Made by a program: the position numbers and the translations under genes. A stretch of 64,000 nucleotides of DNA from Dama dama. Its lineage: Eukaryota; Chordata; Mammalia; Artiodactyla; Cervidae. This document shows, piece by piece, positions 1 to 10,604 of this stretch (position 1 is its first letter; each line of letters starts with the position of its first letter). The stretch lies in contig NC_083710.1 in assembly GCF_033118175.1 (NCBI RefSeq), positions 39,463,501 to 39,527,500 on the forward strand. The letters run 5' to 3'. The notes beneath the pieces were generated by a model. The model did no database searches and had not been told where the DNA came from. It saw only the letters and a list, made by a program, of their open reading frames with translations.

Positions 1-750
1 TAAAATGTCAAAAAGGACAAAATTAGAAGCAGCACATGGGAATTTAGAAGTAAAAATAGAGTTGTTAGTATTGCTAGTATTCTGAAAGTTTTTAGCTGTA
101 ATAAGTGAAGGGGCCATAGGCCTTTTGCTAATGACAAAAATATTTTTGAAGAGCAATTACAAAATAATTCAGTACTCGGGCCATTTTTCTCATCTCACTC
201 TCCGGCTTTCTCTCAAAGCTTCATCATTACCCAGGAGTGAATTAGAAATGCAGATCTCAGGCCCCTCACTTGACCTACTAGTTTAGAATCTCTGTGTAAA
301 CAAGATTCCCAAATGATTGTATGCGTGTTAAGCCACTGTAACCCATACATAACCTGTACCATTTTGAGGAAAACAGCAGAGTCCCTGTGCAAAGGTAGGA
401 GAGCTGGGTCTCCTGCCCATACCACCTCACTGATGCCTGGAAATAGTCTACAGTAACTGTAGACAGAGTTGCTTTAAATGCTATGTCTAAATTACATGCA
501 TTTTGAAGTATTATGGAGGGAAGTGTACTAATATCTACAAGTTACTTGAACTACATAACAAGATAGATTATTTAGAGGGATGAATAAATAGAAAGGTGTC
601 ATGAAGTAAAAACAGTAAAATAGTATAGCATCTACATGGTGGACGTGTGGGTGTTCACAGTAAAATTCTTTAAGCTTCTCTATATGCTTTAAATTTTTCA
701 TAATGTTAGGGGAAAGCTGTTATCCAAATGGATATCGTATACTAGATTTT

Positions 751-1026
751 TGGAGAAGGAAATGGCAACCCACTCCAGTACTCTTGCCTGGAACATCCCG
801 TGGACGGAGGAGCCTGGTAGGATATAGTCCATGGGGTCCCGAAGAGTCGGACACGACTGAGTGACTTCACTTTCACTTTTCACTTTCATGCATTGGAGAA
901 GGAAATGGCAGCCCACTCCAGTGTTCTTGCTTGGAGAATCCCAGGGATGGGGGAGCCTGGTGGGCTGCCATCTATGGGGTCGCACAGAGTCGGACACGAC
1001 TGAAGCAACTTAGCAGCAGCAGCAGC
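751..1026 (+). mobile_element. BovA2-type SINE dimer
   Basis: Two successive GGAGAAGGAAATGGCA monomers, each ending GTCGGACACGACTGA, with a short CAG tail. A perfect 12-bp duplication ATACTAGATTTT lies at 739-750 and 1027-1038. Confidence 0.93.
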
Positions 1027-1156
1027 ATACTAGATTTTAGTCTATATTTGCACATTTCTTTATAAAGTATTAATACTTTCTTAGAAAAGAAAAAGTGCCT
1101 TAGGAAATGCCCTGTGTACAAAACTGACGCTTTAATATATGCATTGTCTCATTCGG

Positions 1157-1272
1157 TGTTTTTTCCCTGCTGTGTGGCTTGTGGGATGTTAGTTCCCCAA
1201 CCAGGGATTTAACCTAGGCCCTTGGCACCTAAAGAATCAACTCCTAACCACTGGACCATTAGGGAATTCCCT
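1157..1272 (-). mobile_element. CHR-type tRNA-Glu SINE
   Basis: Reverse head ACCACTGGACCATTAGGGAA preceded by the TTAGTTCCCCAACCAGGGAT body. Confidence 0.85.
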
Positions 1273-1607
1273 CTCATTTAGATTTCATAACACTGATAGG
1301 TTGGGTGTTATTGCAGTTTGTGGCTGAGAAAACCAAGGCTCAGTTTAAATTACTTGCAAAGTCTGTAATGCAGAGGGTTGGTCTTAGAGATGCTGGCTAC
1401 TCAGTGTACTATTCCAGGACCACCATTTCCGTGGCTGGCACAGTAGAGCTTTATTCACTTAGAATATGAAGTGGATTGTTCTCCTGGGTTGTAAAACAAG
1501 CCTGCCTCAATACTCTCGTAAACTTGTGCAAAATGAAAATTTTTAAGTATTTTTCTGATGTGAGTTTTTAACTGTTTCGTGACTTTCTTGTGTGTTTTAT
1601 TTTTAAG

Positions 1608-1893
1608 ATTCTTGGATCTCCCAGTCAGCATCCTTTCCCCGTAATCAGAAACAGCCAGGGGTGGATTCTTTATCACCAGTGGCCTCGCTTCCTAAACAGA
1701 TTTTCCAGTCTTCTGCCCAACAGCAACCCACTAAAGCAGCTAAAATCACTTGTGCAAACTGCAAAAAACCTTTACAGAAGGGACAGACAGCTTATCAGCG
1801 AAAAGGATCAGCTCACCTCTTCTGTTCTACCATCTGCCTTTCTTCCTTCTCTCATAAGCGTACTCCAAAGAAACGCAATGTGACATGTAAAAA
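1608..1893 (+). CDS. ZMYM5: ZMYM5 exon with first MYM finger in window
   Basis: The acceptor is a T-rich tract ending in AG at 1606-1607. The donor is GTAAGC at 1894. The exon is 286 bp, starting with two bases of a split codon and ending with two bases of the next. The reading begins [12 protein letters not shown] and continues into a MYM finger with Cys pairs CANC and CSTIC. An ATG at 1661 opens a frame inside the exon but is an internal position, not the protein start. Confidence 0.9.
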
Positions 1894-4800
1894 GTAAGCT
1901 GTACCCTTCAACACGCCTCCACATGATTGGACACTGGTAGTATGAATGTGTGTTCTGAATGTCCTTACAGAGTTGCAAAGATCGATGGGTAGAATCGATG
2001 CACAGGTGTCTTCAGCTTTACAGAACTTGAGTTATCTTAGTGTACATCAGAGCTGTGGGTCATTTGTACTGTACTTACTCTTGGCAGGAAAATGGAGTTT
2101 AGGTATAGAGATAAATGGACCCTCTCTTTTCCACTGCCTTTGCCTCACCCTTTCCCCCACCCTCTATGCCTTATTTCTACCTGGTTGCTTGTCCCCTTTT
2201 TGTATGCTTCTAGAAGTCATAAGAACCTGTGGCAAGGTTCTAAAGGTCATAACCTGTGATGACAAAAATTGCTTTAATTCATTTATGATTATTTATTTGT
2301 TTGGCTGTGCTGGGTCTTAAGTTGCAGTACTTGGGATCTTCAGTCTTCATTGTGGCATGTAAGATCTTTAGCTGTGGCATGTGAGATCTAGTTCCCTGAC
2401 CAGGAATCGAACCCAGGCCCCCTGCATTGGGAGCACAGAGTCTTAGCCACTGGACCACCATGAGTCTCAACAAAATATTTTTATTTCTGAATCTCTTCCC
2501 ATATTATTTAGGAACTCTTAGCAGTGAAACCAAAATGTGGATTTTTCTGGATCTAAAAATTATAGTTGATTCCTAGGATTAAATCATGAGAAAATGAAAG
2601 ATGTCAGTTGTTATTCATATATTTGACTTCTGTTAAAATGCAATATTCTGGGGAGTTCCCTGGTGACTTCTGTGGCCTGGCTTTAGTCCCTGGTCAGGGT
2701 GCTGAGGGAGCTGATATCCTGAAAGCCACACAGCATGACCAAAAAGAAATGTTCTTAAATTGTGTCTGTCCTTTGCATTTCAGAGATGCACCTACCAAAA
2801 AAGCTACTGTTGTTCCTCAAGGGGAGTCAAGTGAACCCTTCCCAAAATGTTGTAGTACGTCTCGTTTGTCTCCCTGTGAAGACAGCCAGAATCTTCGAAA
2901 AAGAGTTCTGAACAAATCAAGATGTACAATCTGTAATAAACTAACAGAGGTCTGGAGTTTTATTTAAGTTACTATCTAGGTTAACAAGGATAATTTTAAC
3001 TTTTAGGTGCTATTATATGTTCTGCCATCTACCTAATAGATGTGTCCTGAATCCCCTCAGTGAAGTTGAAGGGAAGAATAGGCACATGTTAGAGTTGTCT
3101 CCTAACAAATGTCCCCTTCCCATAGAATGGGGAGTAAATATCTGCTTGTGTGGAATTGAATGCAGTCATAAACAAAGCAGTGGTTTCATGGTGGATTTTG
3201 TTCTTATTAGCAACACTAAATGAGATTGTAGGTTCAGGACATGAAGGAAACAACCAGTCCTAGAAGAACACATAGAATAAGTGGAGTGGAAGTATGTAGG
3301 TCACCCCACATTTCCTAGGTGGCACTGCCATCTTCCCAGGCATTCAGGGAGTGCTCACTTGGCTGAATTTAGTCAGGGTTACGACGGAGCCATGCAAATT
3401 CTGGACAGGATTTTATCTCAGTTACTCAGAGCTGAGCAGAACAAGAACTTATGTCCTTACAGACACCACCCTGAAAGTGGGTGATACTGGTGCCCACTGG
3501 CCACCCCCACCCCTGTTTTCTAGGGCAGTGAAGTTTATAATACCTACAAATTCCCCATCCATTTGTGTTTTTTTTATTTGTTTGTTTTTTTTAAGCATTC
3601 ATGTTTTCATTTATTTATTTTTTTTTCATTTATTTTTATTAGTTGGAGGCTAATTACTTCACAACATTGCAGTGGGTTTTGTCATACATTGACATGAATC
3701 AGCCATGGAGTCACATGTATTCCCCATCCCGATCCCCCCTCCCACCTCCCTCTCCACCCGATTCCTCTGGGTCTTCCCAGTGCACCAGGCCTGAGCACTT
3801 GTCTCATGCATCCCACCTGGGCTGGTGATCTGTTTCACTATAGATAATATACATGCTGTTCTCTCAAAACATCCCACCCTCACCTTCTCCCACAGAGTCC
3901 AAAAGTCTGTTCTGTACTTCTGTGTCTCTTTTTCTGTTTTGCATATAGGGTTATCATTACCATCTTTCTAAATTCCATATATACGTGTTAGTATGCTGTA
4001 ATGTTCTTTATCTTTCTGGCTTACTTCACTCTGTATAATGGGTTCCAGTTTCATCCATTTCATTAGAACTGATTCAAATGAATTCTTTTTAACAGCTGAG
4101 TAATATTCCATGGTGTATATGTACCACAGCTTCCTTATCCATTCATCTGCTGATGGGCATCTAGGTTGCTTCCATGTCCTGGCTATTATAAACAGTGCTG
4201 CGATGAACATTGGGGGTGCACGTGTCTCTTTCAGATCTGGTTTCCTCAGTGTATGCCCAGAAGTGGTATTGCTGGGTCATATGGCAGTTCTATTTCCAGT
4301 TTTTAAAGAGATCTCCACACTGTTCTCCATAGCGGCTGTACTAGTTTGCATTCCCACCGACAGTGTAAGAGGGTTCCCTTTTCTCCACACCCTCTCCAGC
4401 ATTTATTGCTTGTAGACTTTTGGATAGCAGCCATCCTGACTGGCGTGTAATGGTACCTCATTGTGGTTTTGATTTGCATTTCTCTAATAATGAGTGATGT
4501 TGAGCATCTTTTCATGTGTTTGTTAGCCATCTGTATGTCTTCTTTGGAGAAATGTCTGTTTAGTTCTTTGGCCCATTTTTTGATTGGGTCATTTATTTTT
4601 CTGGAATTGAGCTTCAGGAGTTGCTTGTATATTTTTGAGATTAATCCTTTGTTGCTTCATTTGCTATTATTTTCTCCCAATCTGAGGGCTGTCTTTTCAC
4701 CTTACTTATAGTTTCCTTTGTAGTGCAAAAGCTTTTAAGTTTCATTAGGTCCCATTTGTTTAGTTTTGCTTTTATTTCCAATATTCTGGGAGGTGGGTCA

Positions 4801-7800
4801 TGGAGGATCCTGCTGTGATTCATGTCGGAGAGTGTTTTGCCTATGTTCTCCTCTAGGAGTTTTATAGTTTCTGGTCTTACATTTAGATCTTTAATCCATT
4901 TTGAGTTTATTTTTGTGTATGGTGTTAGAAAGTGTTCTAGTTTCATTCTTTTACAAGTGGTTGACCAGTTTTCCCAGCACCACTTTTTAAAAGAGGTTGT
5001 CTTTTTTCCATTGTATATCCTTGCCTCCTTTGTCAAAGATAAGGTGTCCATAGGTTCGTGGATTTATCTCTGGGCTTTCTATTCTGTTTCATTGATCTAT
5101 ATTTCTGTCTTTGTGCCAGTACCATACTGTCTTGATGACTGTGGCTTTGCAGTAGAGTCTGAAGTCAGGCAGGTTGATTCCTCCAGTTCCATTCTTCTTT
5201 CTCAAGATTACTTTGGCTATTCGAGGTTTTTTGAATTTCCATACAAATTGTGAAATTATTTGTTCTAGTTCTGTGAAAAATACCGTTGGTAGCTTGATAG
5301 GGATTGCATTGAATCTATAGATTGCTTTGGGTAGTATAGCCATTTTGACAATATTGATTCTTCCAATCCATGAACACAGTATGTTTCTCCATCTGTTTGT
5401 GTCCTCTTTGATTTCTTTCATCAGTGTTTTATAGTTTTCTATGTATAGGTCTTTTGTTTCTTTAGGTGGATACACTCCTAAGCATTTTATTCTTTTTGTT
5501 GCAATGGTGAATGGTATTGTTTCCTTAATTTCTCTTTCTGTTTTCTCATCCATTTGTTTTTAATCAAGTCATATAAAAACCTGCTAATTCATTTTCTGTT
5601 ATTCTTAAATATCTGATTTTATTGCTTTTTATTCTATGAATCTTATTTTTTCTTTTTATAAGAAATCAAAGATAAAAATGAAAGGGTAGTAAAATGTGCT
5701 TTTTAATGTCTTTTACCTGAATATTTCTTCCACTGAGAAATTACTGGAGATTCTTTGTTAGAAAAAAAAAATAGATATATCAGGTATGATGCTAATCTGG
5801 TTGATTTATTTAATAAATTGGTTTTTCTTCTAGATTCGGCATGAAGTCAGCGTTAATAATGTGACACACAAGCTGTGCAGTAACCAGTGCTTTAACAAGT
5901 ACAGGCTGGCCAATGGTCTAGTGATGAATTGCTGTGAGCAGTGCGGCGAGTACCTGCCCGGCAAAGGAGCTGGGAACAATGTCCTGGTCGTTGACGGTCA
6001 GCAAATGCGATTTTGCTGCCAAAGTTGTGTTAACGAGTATAAACAGGTAATTCTCTTTTAATGAGTTTTAAATGATCAAGCTTGTAGTAACTTCTTCCTG
6101 TTAGCTTTCATTGAGCAGATTTTTCTTAGAATCTCATTTAATTCCTTTGTCAATCTTTCATTGAGTATTACTCTCAAATGAGTATTGAAATGATTGATGT
6201 AAGTAAGCTTGCTTTAAGACTTGACATTTTGCAGACATTACAAGGAGTAATTTTCTCCTGTACCATTTTGCGTCCCCACTAGTTCCAATTACTCTGTACT
6301 CTGAACAATATTTGGTGTTGTCTGTTTTGATTTAATCTATTCTAGTGGATTTGAAATGACTGTCTCATCGTGGTTTTAATTTCCTGATAACTGCTGTTCC
6401 TTTTTTATCATGCATATATCTTCTTTTGTAAAGTATCCAAGTCTTAGCTCAGTTTTTTTTTTTTTAGTTCACTTTTTTTAATGGGTTGTCTTTTCTGTTA
6501 TTGAGTTATAGGAATTCTTTATATATTCAGGATACATTTCTTTTGTAAAATAAATGTATTTGGAAGATTTTTCTACTGGACAGTGTTTTTGTCTTTTCTC
6601 AATGTTTTTGAAAAGCTCAAAATTAAAAGCTTAAAAATGCTTTTAAATTTTGATAAAGTCCAATTTACTGTTTGCTTTTCTGATTAATACTTTTTGTCTC
6701 TTGTTTAGGGTGTCTTTGCCTACCGAGGTTATGAAGATATTTACCTATCTTGTCTTCTTTTTAGGTTTAGATTTTATAACTGTGATCCATCTCAAGTTAA
6801 TTTTGTGTGGGAGGGCTTTCCTGGTGATCCTGTGGTTAAGATTCTGCCTTCCAATGCAGGGAACACAGGTTCAATCCCTGGTCAGGGAACTAGATCCCAC
6901 ATGCTGCAGCTAAGAGCCTGGCATCAGTGAGTGGGGCCAGAGATGCAGACAGTCCTGCAATGGGCCAGACAAGCCCTCACAGCAAAGAATGACCTGGCCA
7001 ATATATCATTGGTGCCAAAGTTGAAAAAGGATGAGAAGGGAGCTGGAGGGTGAGTGTGTGTGGTAAGCACAGTGGCAGAGAGAACTAAACTTGCATCCTC
7101 CTCATTGAGAAGTCGATAGCGACACCTAAAACTGGGAGGAAAAATTAGTAAATAGTGATACAAACATGTTATTTTGATACTTGGAAATAAACATGGAAAG
7201 AATCATCTAAAAATGTTCAAAGTAGTTAACTTCTGGGAAAGGTATTTTAATTAATTGAATTATTTCTTTTAATTAGTCAGATGTAACTAGTTGATTCTCT
7301 TTACTAAATGTTTATTAACTTTCAATTAAATAAAACCTTCGAAATAGTGTTAAAGATACTGAAGTTCAGAGAAGGTCTTCCCCAGAGTCACACAGCTAGA
7401 TTCGACCTCATGTATCGTACCTTAGGTAATGTGAGGAACTAAGATCCTGCAAGGAAATATGTATATGTACATGCTCTGTTGGCTCTGATGCCAACATTTA
7501 ATTATACGTAAGCCTTGAGTTCCCTGATGATCTACACTGGATTCAATTTAATGATCCCCAAGAAGATGAGTCTTAGATGTGGGGGAATTGTGACAACTTG
7601 ACTACCTAATCATTACCAAGACACTCAAGAAGGAAAGAAATAAGACCAAGGCTTGAGTTTGGTTGTGTAAAAAAATAACATTAGCAATAGTACTTGGCAT
7701 TCTGTCTCTTCTTAAATATGCTCTTTTGGTATCGTCTTACCAGTCCCATAGTTTCAACTAATATGTATTTTGATGACTTCCAGAATATATCTGGAATATA

Positions 7801-9945
7801 TATTTCTTCAGTTTCACACCAATATGTCTGTCTAATTTCCATTTGAATGTTCCACAAATATTTCGAACTCTGTCCACAGCTGACACTCCAAGCCTGCTTT
7901 CCTTCTTTGTTTCCCAAATCAGTAAATAAACTCCCATCCAGTCAGGTGTTTAAGCAGAAACTTTATGTTTTTCCTTATTCCTCTGTCTTAGCCCCCAGGG
8001 CCACTCATTTCCCAGCTAACCTGGATTCTACTTCCTAACCCACTCCTGGCTCTGCCCTGTGCCCACCACTGTAGTCCTAGACCTGACCACTGTCCCTTCT
8101 TGCCAGAATTGGCTCCACAGCCTCCTGGCTGTCTCTGTTCCCTGGTCTCCCTGGGCACTGGAGACCAGAGTGCAGTCAGGGTGGTCTTCCAGGGCACACA
8201 CCACATCATGTCACTCCTGCTCTGCCTCGGTGCTGCCTCTACATGCAGGACTGCCTCAGAGCAGCGCTCTTGGTTCTTGAACTCCATTGTTTACTGTGGT
8301 CAGGTTGTACCCTGTACTATAATACTAGAGCTAGCAAATGCCCTTCACAGTGCATACATTTCTTATTTTGACTTTCTTTTGTGTGTGTTTGTGCATTTTT
8401 ATTTTATTGACTCCAGAATAGCTAATTTTAATTTTTATTAGATGGAATCGTATACTATATGGTACCTTGTGACTGAATTTCACATATACTGTTTTCAAGG
8501 TTCATCCAAGTTGTAGCATGTATCTTTACCACACCTGATTTTATTTTTTTTATTTTTTTTATTTTTTTTCATTTATTTTTATTAGTTGGAGGCTAATTAT
8601 TTTACAATATTATAGTGGGTTTTGTCATACATTGACATGAATCAGCCATGGATTTACATGTATTCCCCATCCCGATCCCCCCTCCCCACACCTAATTTTA
8701 TTGCCAAATAATATTTCAATGTATGGATAATACCACATTGTTATTTCTATTTTCTTGGCTCTTATGAATAATGCTGCTATGATCATTTTGTACAAGTCTT
8801 CATGTGGACATGTATTTTCATTTTCGAATTGCCACTCTTCGAAAGTGGCATAGGGTCACTATGGTGACTATGTGTCACCATAGGGTGACATAGGGTGTCT
8901 TATAGAGTGACTGTTAATTTTGAGGAATTGCCATTATTTTCCATTTTACATTGCCACCAGTGCCTTAGGAAGGTTCCAGTTTTTCAACATCTCTGCTAAC
9001 ACTTGTTATTATCACTCCTTTTATTGTAGGCATCCTGGTGGGTGAAGTGATTTCTGGTGGTATTGAATTGTATTTCTTTGATGAATAATGATAAGCATAT
9101 TTTTCATATGCTTATTGGGCATTTGTATATACATTAACTTTTTTCACTGTTAATAATGTAAGGAAAAATTATAATCTATTTTTCCTCAGATGATGGAAAC
9201 AAACTTAAAAAAAGTATTAGCATCGGAAAACAGAAAAAGGAATGCTGCTGGAGAAGAAAATGAAAGAGAATTATATGGATCATTGAATATACTTCTGGAA
9301 AAAATAGAAGAAATACCAGAAAAAAAGGAAAAGACTTCAGAACTACAGGTTTCAGCAGAATGTAGCCTAGACACATCAGTGGTCCAACAGAATGTGAATT
9401 TACCAGGCATAGCTGATAAACTTCAAGAGCAACTGGGAGAGAAACCATCAGAAGACTCCATTATTTCAGCTGTGCTTTCTGCAGATCCAGGTACATGGCC
9501 CCGAATTTTGAGTATTAAACAGAGGGACACTCTAGTTGAAAATGATCCACCTCAAGTAAGAAATTTTAACTTCCCAAAAGACAGTACAGGGAGGAAGTTT
9601 TCAGAGACTTACTATACAAGAATTCTTGCAAATGGTGAGAAAACCACTAGATCCTGGTTACTTTATTCGACCTCAAAAGATTCTGTGTTTTGTCTGTATT
9701 GCAAACTCTTTGGAGAGGGAAAAAATCAACTGAAGAATGAGAATGGGTGCAGAGATTGGCAGCATTTATCACATATTCTTAGCAAACACGAGGAGAGTGA
9801 AATGCACATCAACAATAGCGTTAAATATTCAAAATTAAAATCTGATTTGAAAACAAGTAAAATTGTTGAAGCTTCAGAACACAGATTACAGGAGAGCGAG
9901 GGGAAGGATGGTATGAAGCTGTTGTACACCTTAGACCTGATCTGA
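1608..9945 (+). CDS. ZMYM5: ZMYM5, 3' half (four coding exons), zinc finger MYM-type protein 5
   Basis: Spliced coding sequence 1608-1893, 2784-2949, 5834-6046 and 9190-9945, about 473 codons plus stop. Every junction keeps the frame: the first exon begins with the last two bases of a split codon, exons 1 and 2 share a codon, and exons 3 and 4 begin in phase 0. The protein shows a Ser/Gln-rich lead-in, MYM-type zinc fingers with CxxC and CxxxC pairs (ITCANC...FCSTIC; RCTIC...LCSNQC; NCCEQC...FCCQSC), a charged Lys/Glu linker, and a C-terminal region (DPGTWPRIL..., then FCLYCKLFG and a His pair) resembling the TTF-type finger of hAT-derived proteins. I recognise it as ZMYM5 from the human protein as recalled. 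Human ZMYM5 is about 669 residues, so roughly the first 195 lie before the window. MYM proteins are nuclear and bind SUMO or other proteins; the exact role of ZMYM5 is little known. Confidence 0.93.
2288..2468 (-). mobile_element. CHR-type SINE
   Basis: TTTGGCTGTGCTGGGTCTTA to CCACTGGACCACCATGAG in reverse orientation. Confidence 0.85.
2650..2751 (+). mobile_element. CHR-type SINE next to a ZMYM5 acceptor
   Basis: GGGAGTTCCCTGGTGACTTC to CACACAGCATGACCAAAAAG. It ends about 30 bp before the exon starting at 2784. Confidence 0.8.
2784..2949 (+). CDS. ZMYM5: ZMYM5 exon, inter-finger linker and start of second MYM finger
   Basis: The acceptor is ...TTTGCATTTCAG ending at 2783. The exon supplies one base to finish the split Lys codon, then reads [10 protein letters not shown]... 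to [10 protein letters not shown]. The donor would be GTCTGG at 2950, a GT with poor +3 to +6 positions. It is supported by the next exon resuming as IRHEVSV in phase 0, as in human ZMYM5. A CHR SINE ends about 30 bp before the acceptor. Confidence 0.87.
3567..5546 (-). mobile_element. 5'-truncated L1 (bovid type), antisense in a ZMYM5 intron
   Basis: Minus-strand frames at 5089-5553, 4641-5051, 4303-4530 and 3968-4210 together read the C-terminal half of L1 ORF2 (for example [17 protein letters not shown] and [10 protein letters not shown]), broken by frameshifts and stops. The 3' UTR and a long T-rich tail (poly(A) on the L1 strand) lie at 3567-3645. An exact 11-bp duplication, CATCCATTTGT, flanks it at 3556-3566 and 5547-5557. 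It is not capable of coding for a whole protein. Confidence 0.9.
5834..6046 (+). CDS. ZMYM5: ZMYM5 exon, second and third MYM fingers
   Basis: The acceptor GTTTTTCTTCTAG ends at 5833 and the donor GTAATT starts at 6047. The exon is exactly 71 codons, phase 0 on both sides. It reads [19 protein letters not shown] and later [12 protein letters not shown], giving the Cys pairs of two successive MYM fingers. Confidence 0.93.
6230..6800 (-). mobile_element. Old L1M-type relic
   Basis: Diverged antisense L1 3' region (typical order: ...CTCATCGTGGTTTTAATT..., then the TTCTTTATATATTC segment). No open frame. Confidence 0.55.
6809..6925 (+). mobile_element. CHR-type SINE
   Basis: GGCTTTCCTGGTGATCCTGT to CTAGATCCCACATGCTGCAG. 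Confidence 0.8.
7345..7425 (-). mobile_element. Possible MIR remnant
   Basis: CCCCAGAGTCACACAGCTAG matches the reverse MIR core. Confidence 0.45.
8430..9130 (-). mobile_element. Old L1M-type relic, interrupted by an L1 stub
   Basis: Antisense L1-like 3' sequence resumes after the insertion at 8546-8686. It contains two small hairpins at 8830-8888. Confidence 0.55.
8546..8686 (-). mobile_element. L1 3'-end stub (141 bp)
   Basis: T-rich tail followed by the same L1 3' UTR sequence as in the larger element (ATTAGTTGGAGGC...), stopping in the C-rich run. It is flanked by a 16-bp duplication with one mismatch (8530-8545 and 8687-8702). Confidence 0.85.
9190..9945 (+). CDS. ZMYM5: ZMYM5 terminal coding exon (acidic linker plus hAT/TTF-finger-like domain)
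   Basis: The acceptor TTTTTCCTCAG ends at 9189. The exon opens ATGATGGAAACA, which is internal coding (MMET) and not a start. It runs 251 codons to a TGA at 9943-9945. Roughly residues 1-95 are Lys/Glu-rich. Residues from about 98 (DPGTWPRIL) through FCLYCKLFG and the [15 protein letters not shown] segment look like the TTF-type zinc-finger region found before the hAT transposase core in ZMYM1 and ZMYM6. No transposase core follows, so the reading ends just after this finger. Confidence 0.93.
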   Translation: MMETNLKKVLASENRKRNAAGEENERELYGSLNILLEKIEEIPEKKEKTSELQVSAECSLDTSVVQQNVNLPGIADKLQEQLGEKPSEDSIISAVLSADPGTWPRILSIKQRDTLVENDPPQVRNFNFPKDSTGRKFSETYYTRILANGEKTTRSWLLYSTSKDSVFCLYCKLFGEGKNQLKNENGCRDWQHLSHILSKHEESEMHINNSVKYSKLKSDLKTSKIVEASEHRLQESEGKDGMKLLYTLDLI

Positions 9946-10598
9946 CATGACATGAAGAGGTCGAATACTTATTCAGAGCTGTACCCTGATAGTCTGTCCT
10001 TTGTGCTGAGGCTCCCAGACTGAGTGCTTCCTCCGCTCATTAGTAATGAGTATCATAGCAAGTTAACTTGTAAAGATGGTTTCTGCTCCAGGTTCTCGTG
10101 ATTTATGTCCATTCCAGAGAAGGCAATTGTTGATCTTTTCAGTCTTTCAGTTCACATCTTTTAAAATGGGCATTTCAGGACTGACTTTTGACCGGTGTGA
10201 TCAATATTTTGTTCTGATTATCTTGAAAGAGGGAGAAAAAGGCTTGAATTTATCAATACCAGTTGAACAAGATACATATGTGAACACGTATTGTTATTTA
10301 GAAATAGAATGGGATCTGAAGCTGCAGCTTTTTGCTAGTAAACCAAATACTTGTGGTTTATTTCATTTGAGCAAAATGTTGTTATTTGAACAAAGCAGCA
10401 TCATTTGTTATGTTAAATGAATTAAGGTGGTTAATTTGTGTTTTATTGGTTTTGTTTTAATTTAATTTATAAATATTGTAGCTTTTGTTGTCATCTGAAA
10501 ACTACAAGCATAAAGAATATACCTATTTTTATGTTGTTACAAATATAAAATATATTGTTGGTATAAATATTAAAATAAAAATATATTAAGTTAACCTT
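9946..10598 (+). other. ZMYM5: ZMYM5 3' untranslated region
   Basis: Non-coding sequence from the stop codon to the first good poly(A) signal. A 114-codon open stretch at 10076-10420 lies inside it and is not thought to be a gene. No repeat was recognised. The end is inferred from the hexamer at 10574-10579 and the GT-rich tract that follows. Confidence 0.65.
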
Positions 10599-10604
10599 TA
10601 TGTG
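10574..10604 (+). terminator. Probable ZMYM5 poly(A) signal
   Basis: AATAAA at 10574-10579 is followed about 20 bases later by a GT-rich stretch (TGTGTTGTGG), the usual layout of a cleavage site. A second AATAAA at 11164-11169 could serve a longer 3' UTR. Confidence 0.6.

Larger units (their letters stand above)
1..1607 (+). other. ZMYM5 intron (5' part outside window)
   Basis: No exon was recognised. It holds a BovA SINE dimer (751-1026), a CHR SINE (about 1157-1272) and a possible MIR remnant on the minus strand (about 1295-1425). The rest is AT-rich unique DNA. Confidence 0.7.

Noticed and set aside
3968..5553. Four minus-strand frames of 75-154 codons
   Set aside because: They are pieces of one degraded, 5'-truncated L1 ORF2, not host genes.
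10076..10420. 114-codon plus-strand frame downstream of ZMYM5
   Set aside because: It lies in the 3' UTR before the poly(A) signal, with no splice sites or recognisable domain.
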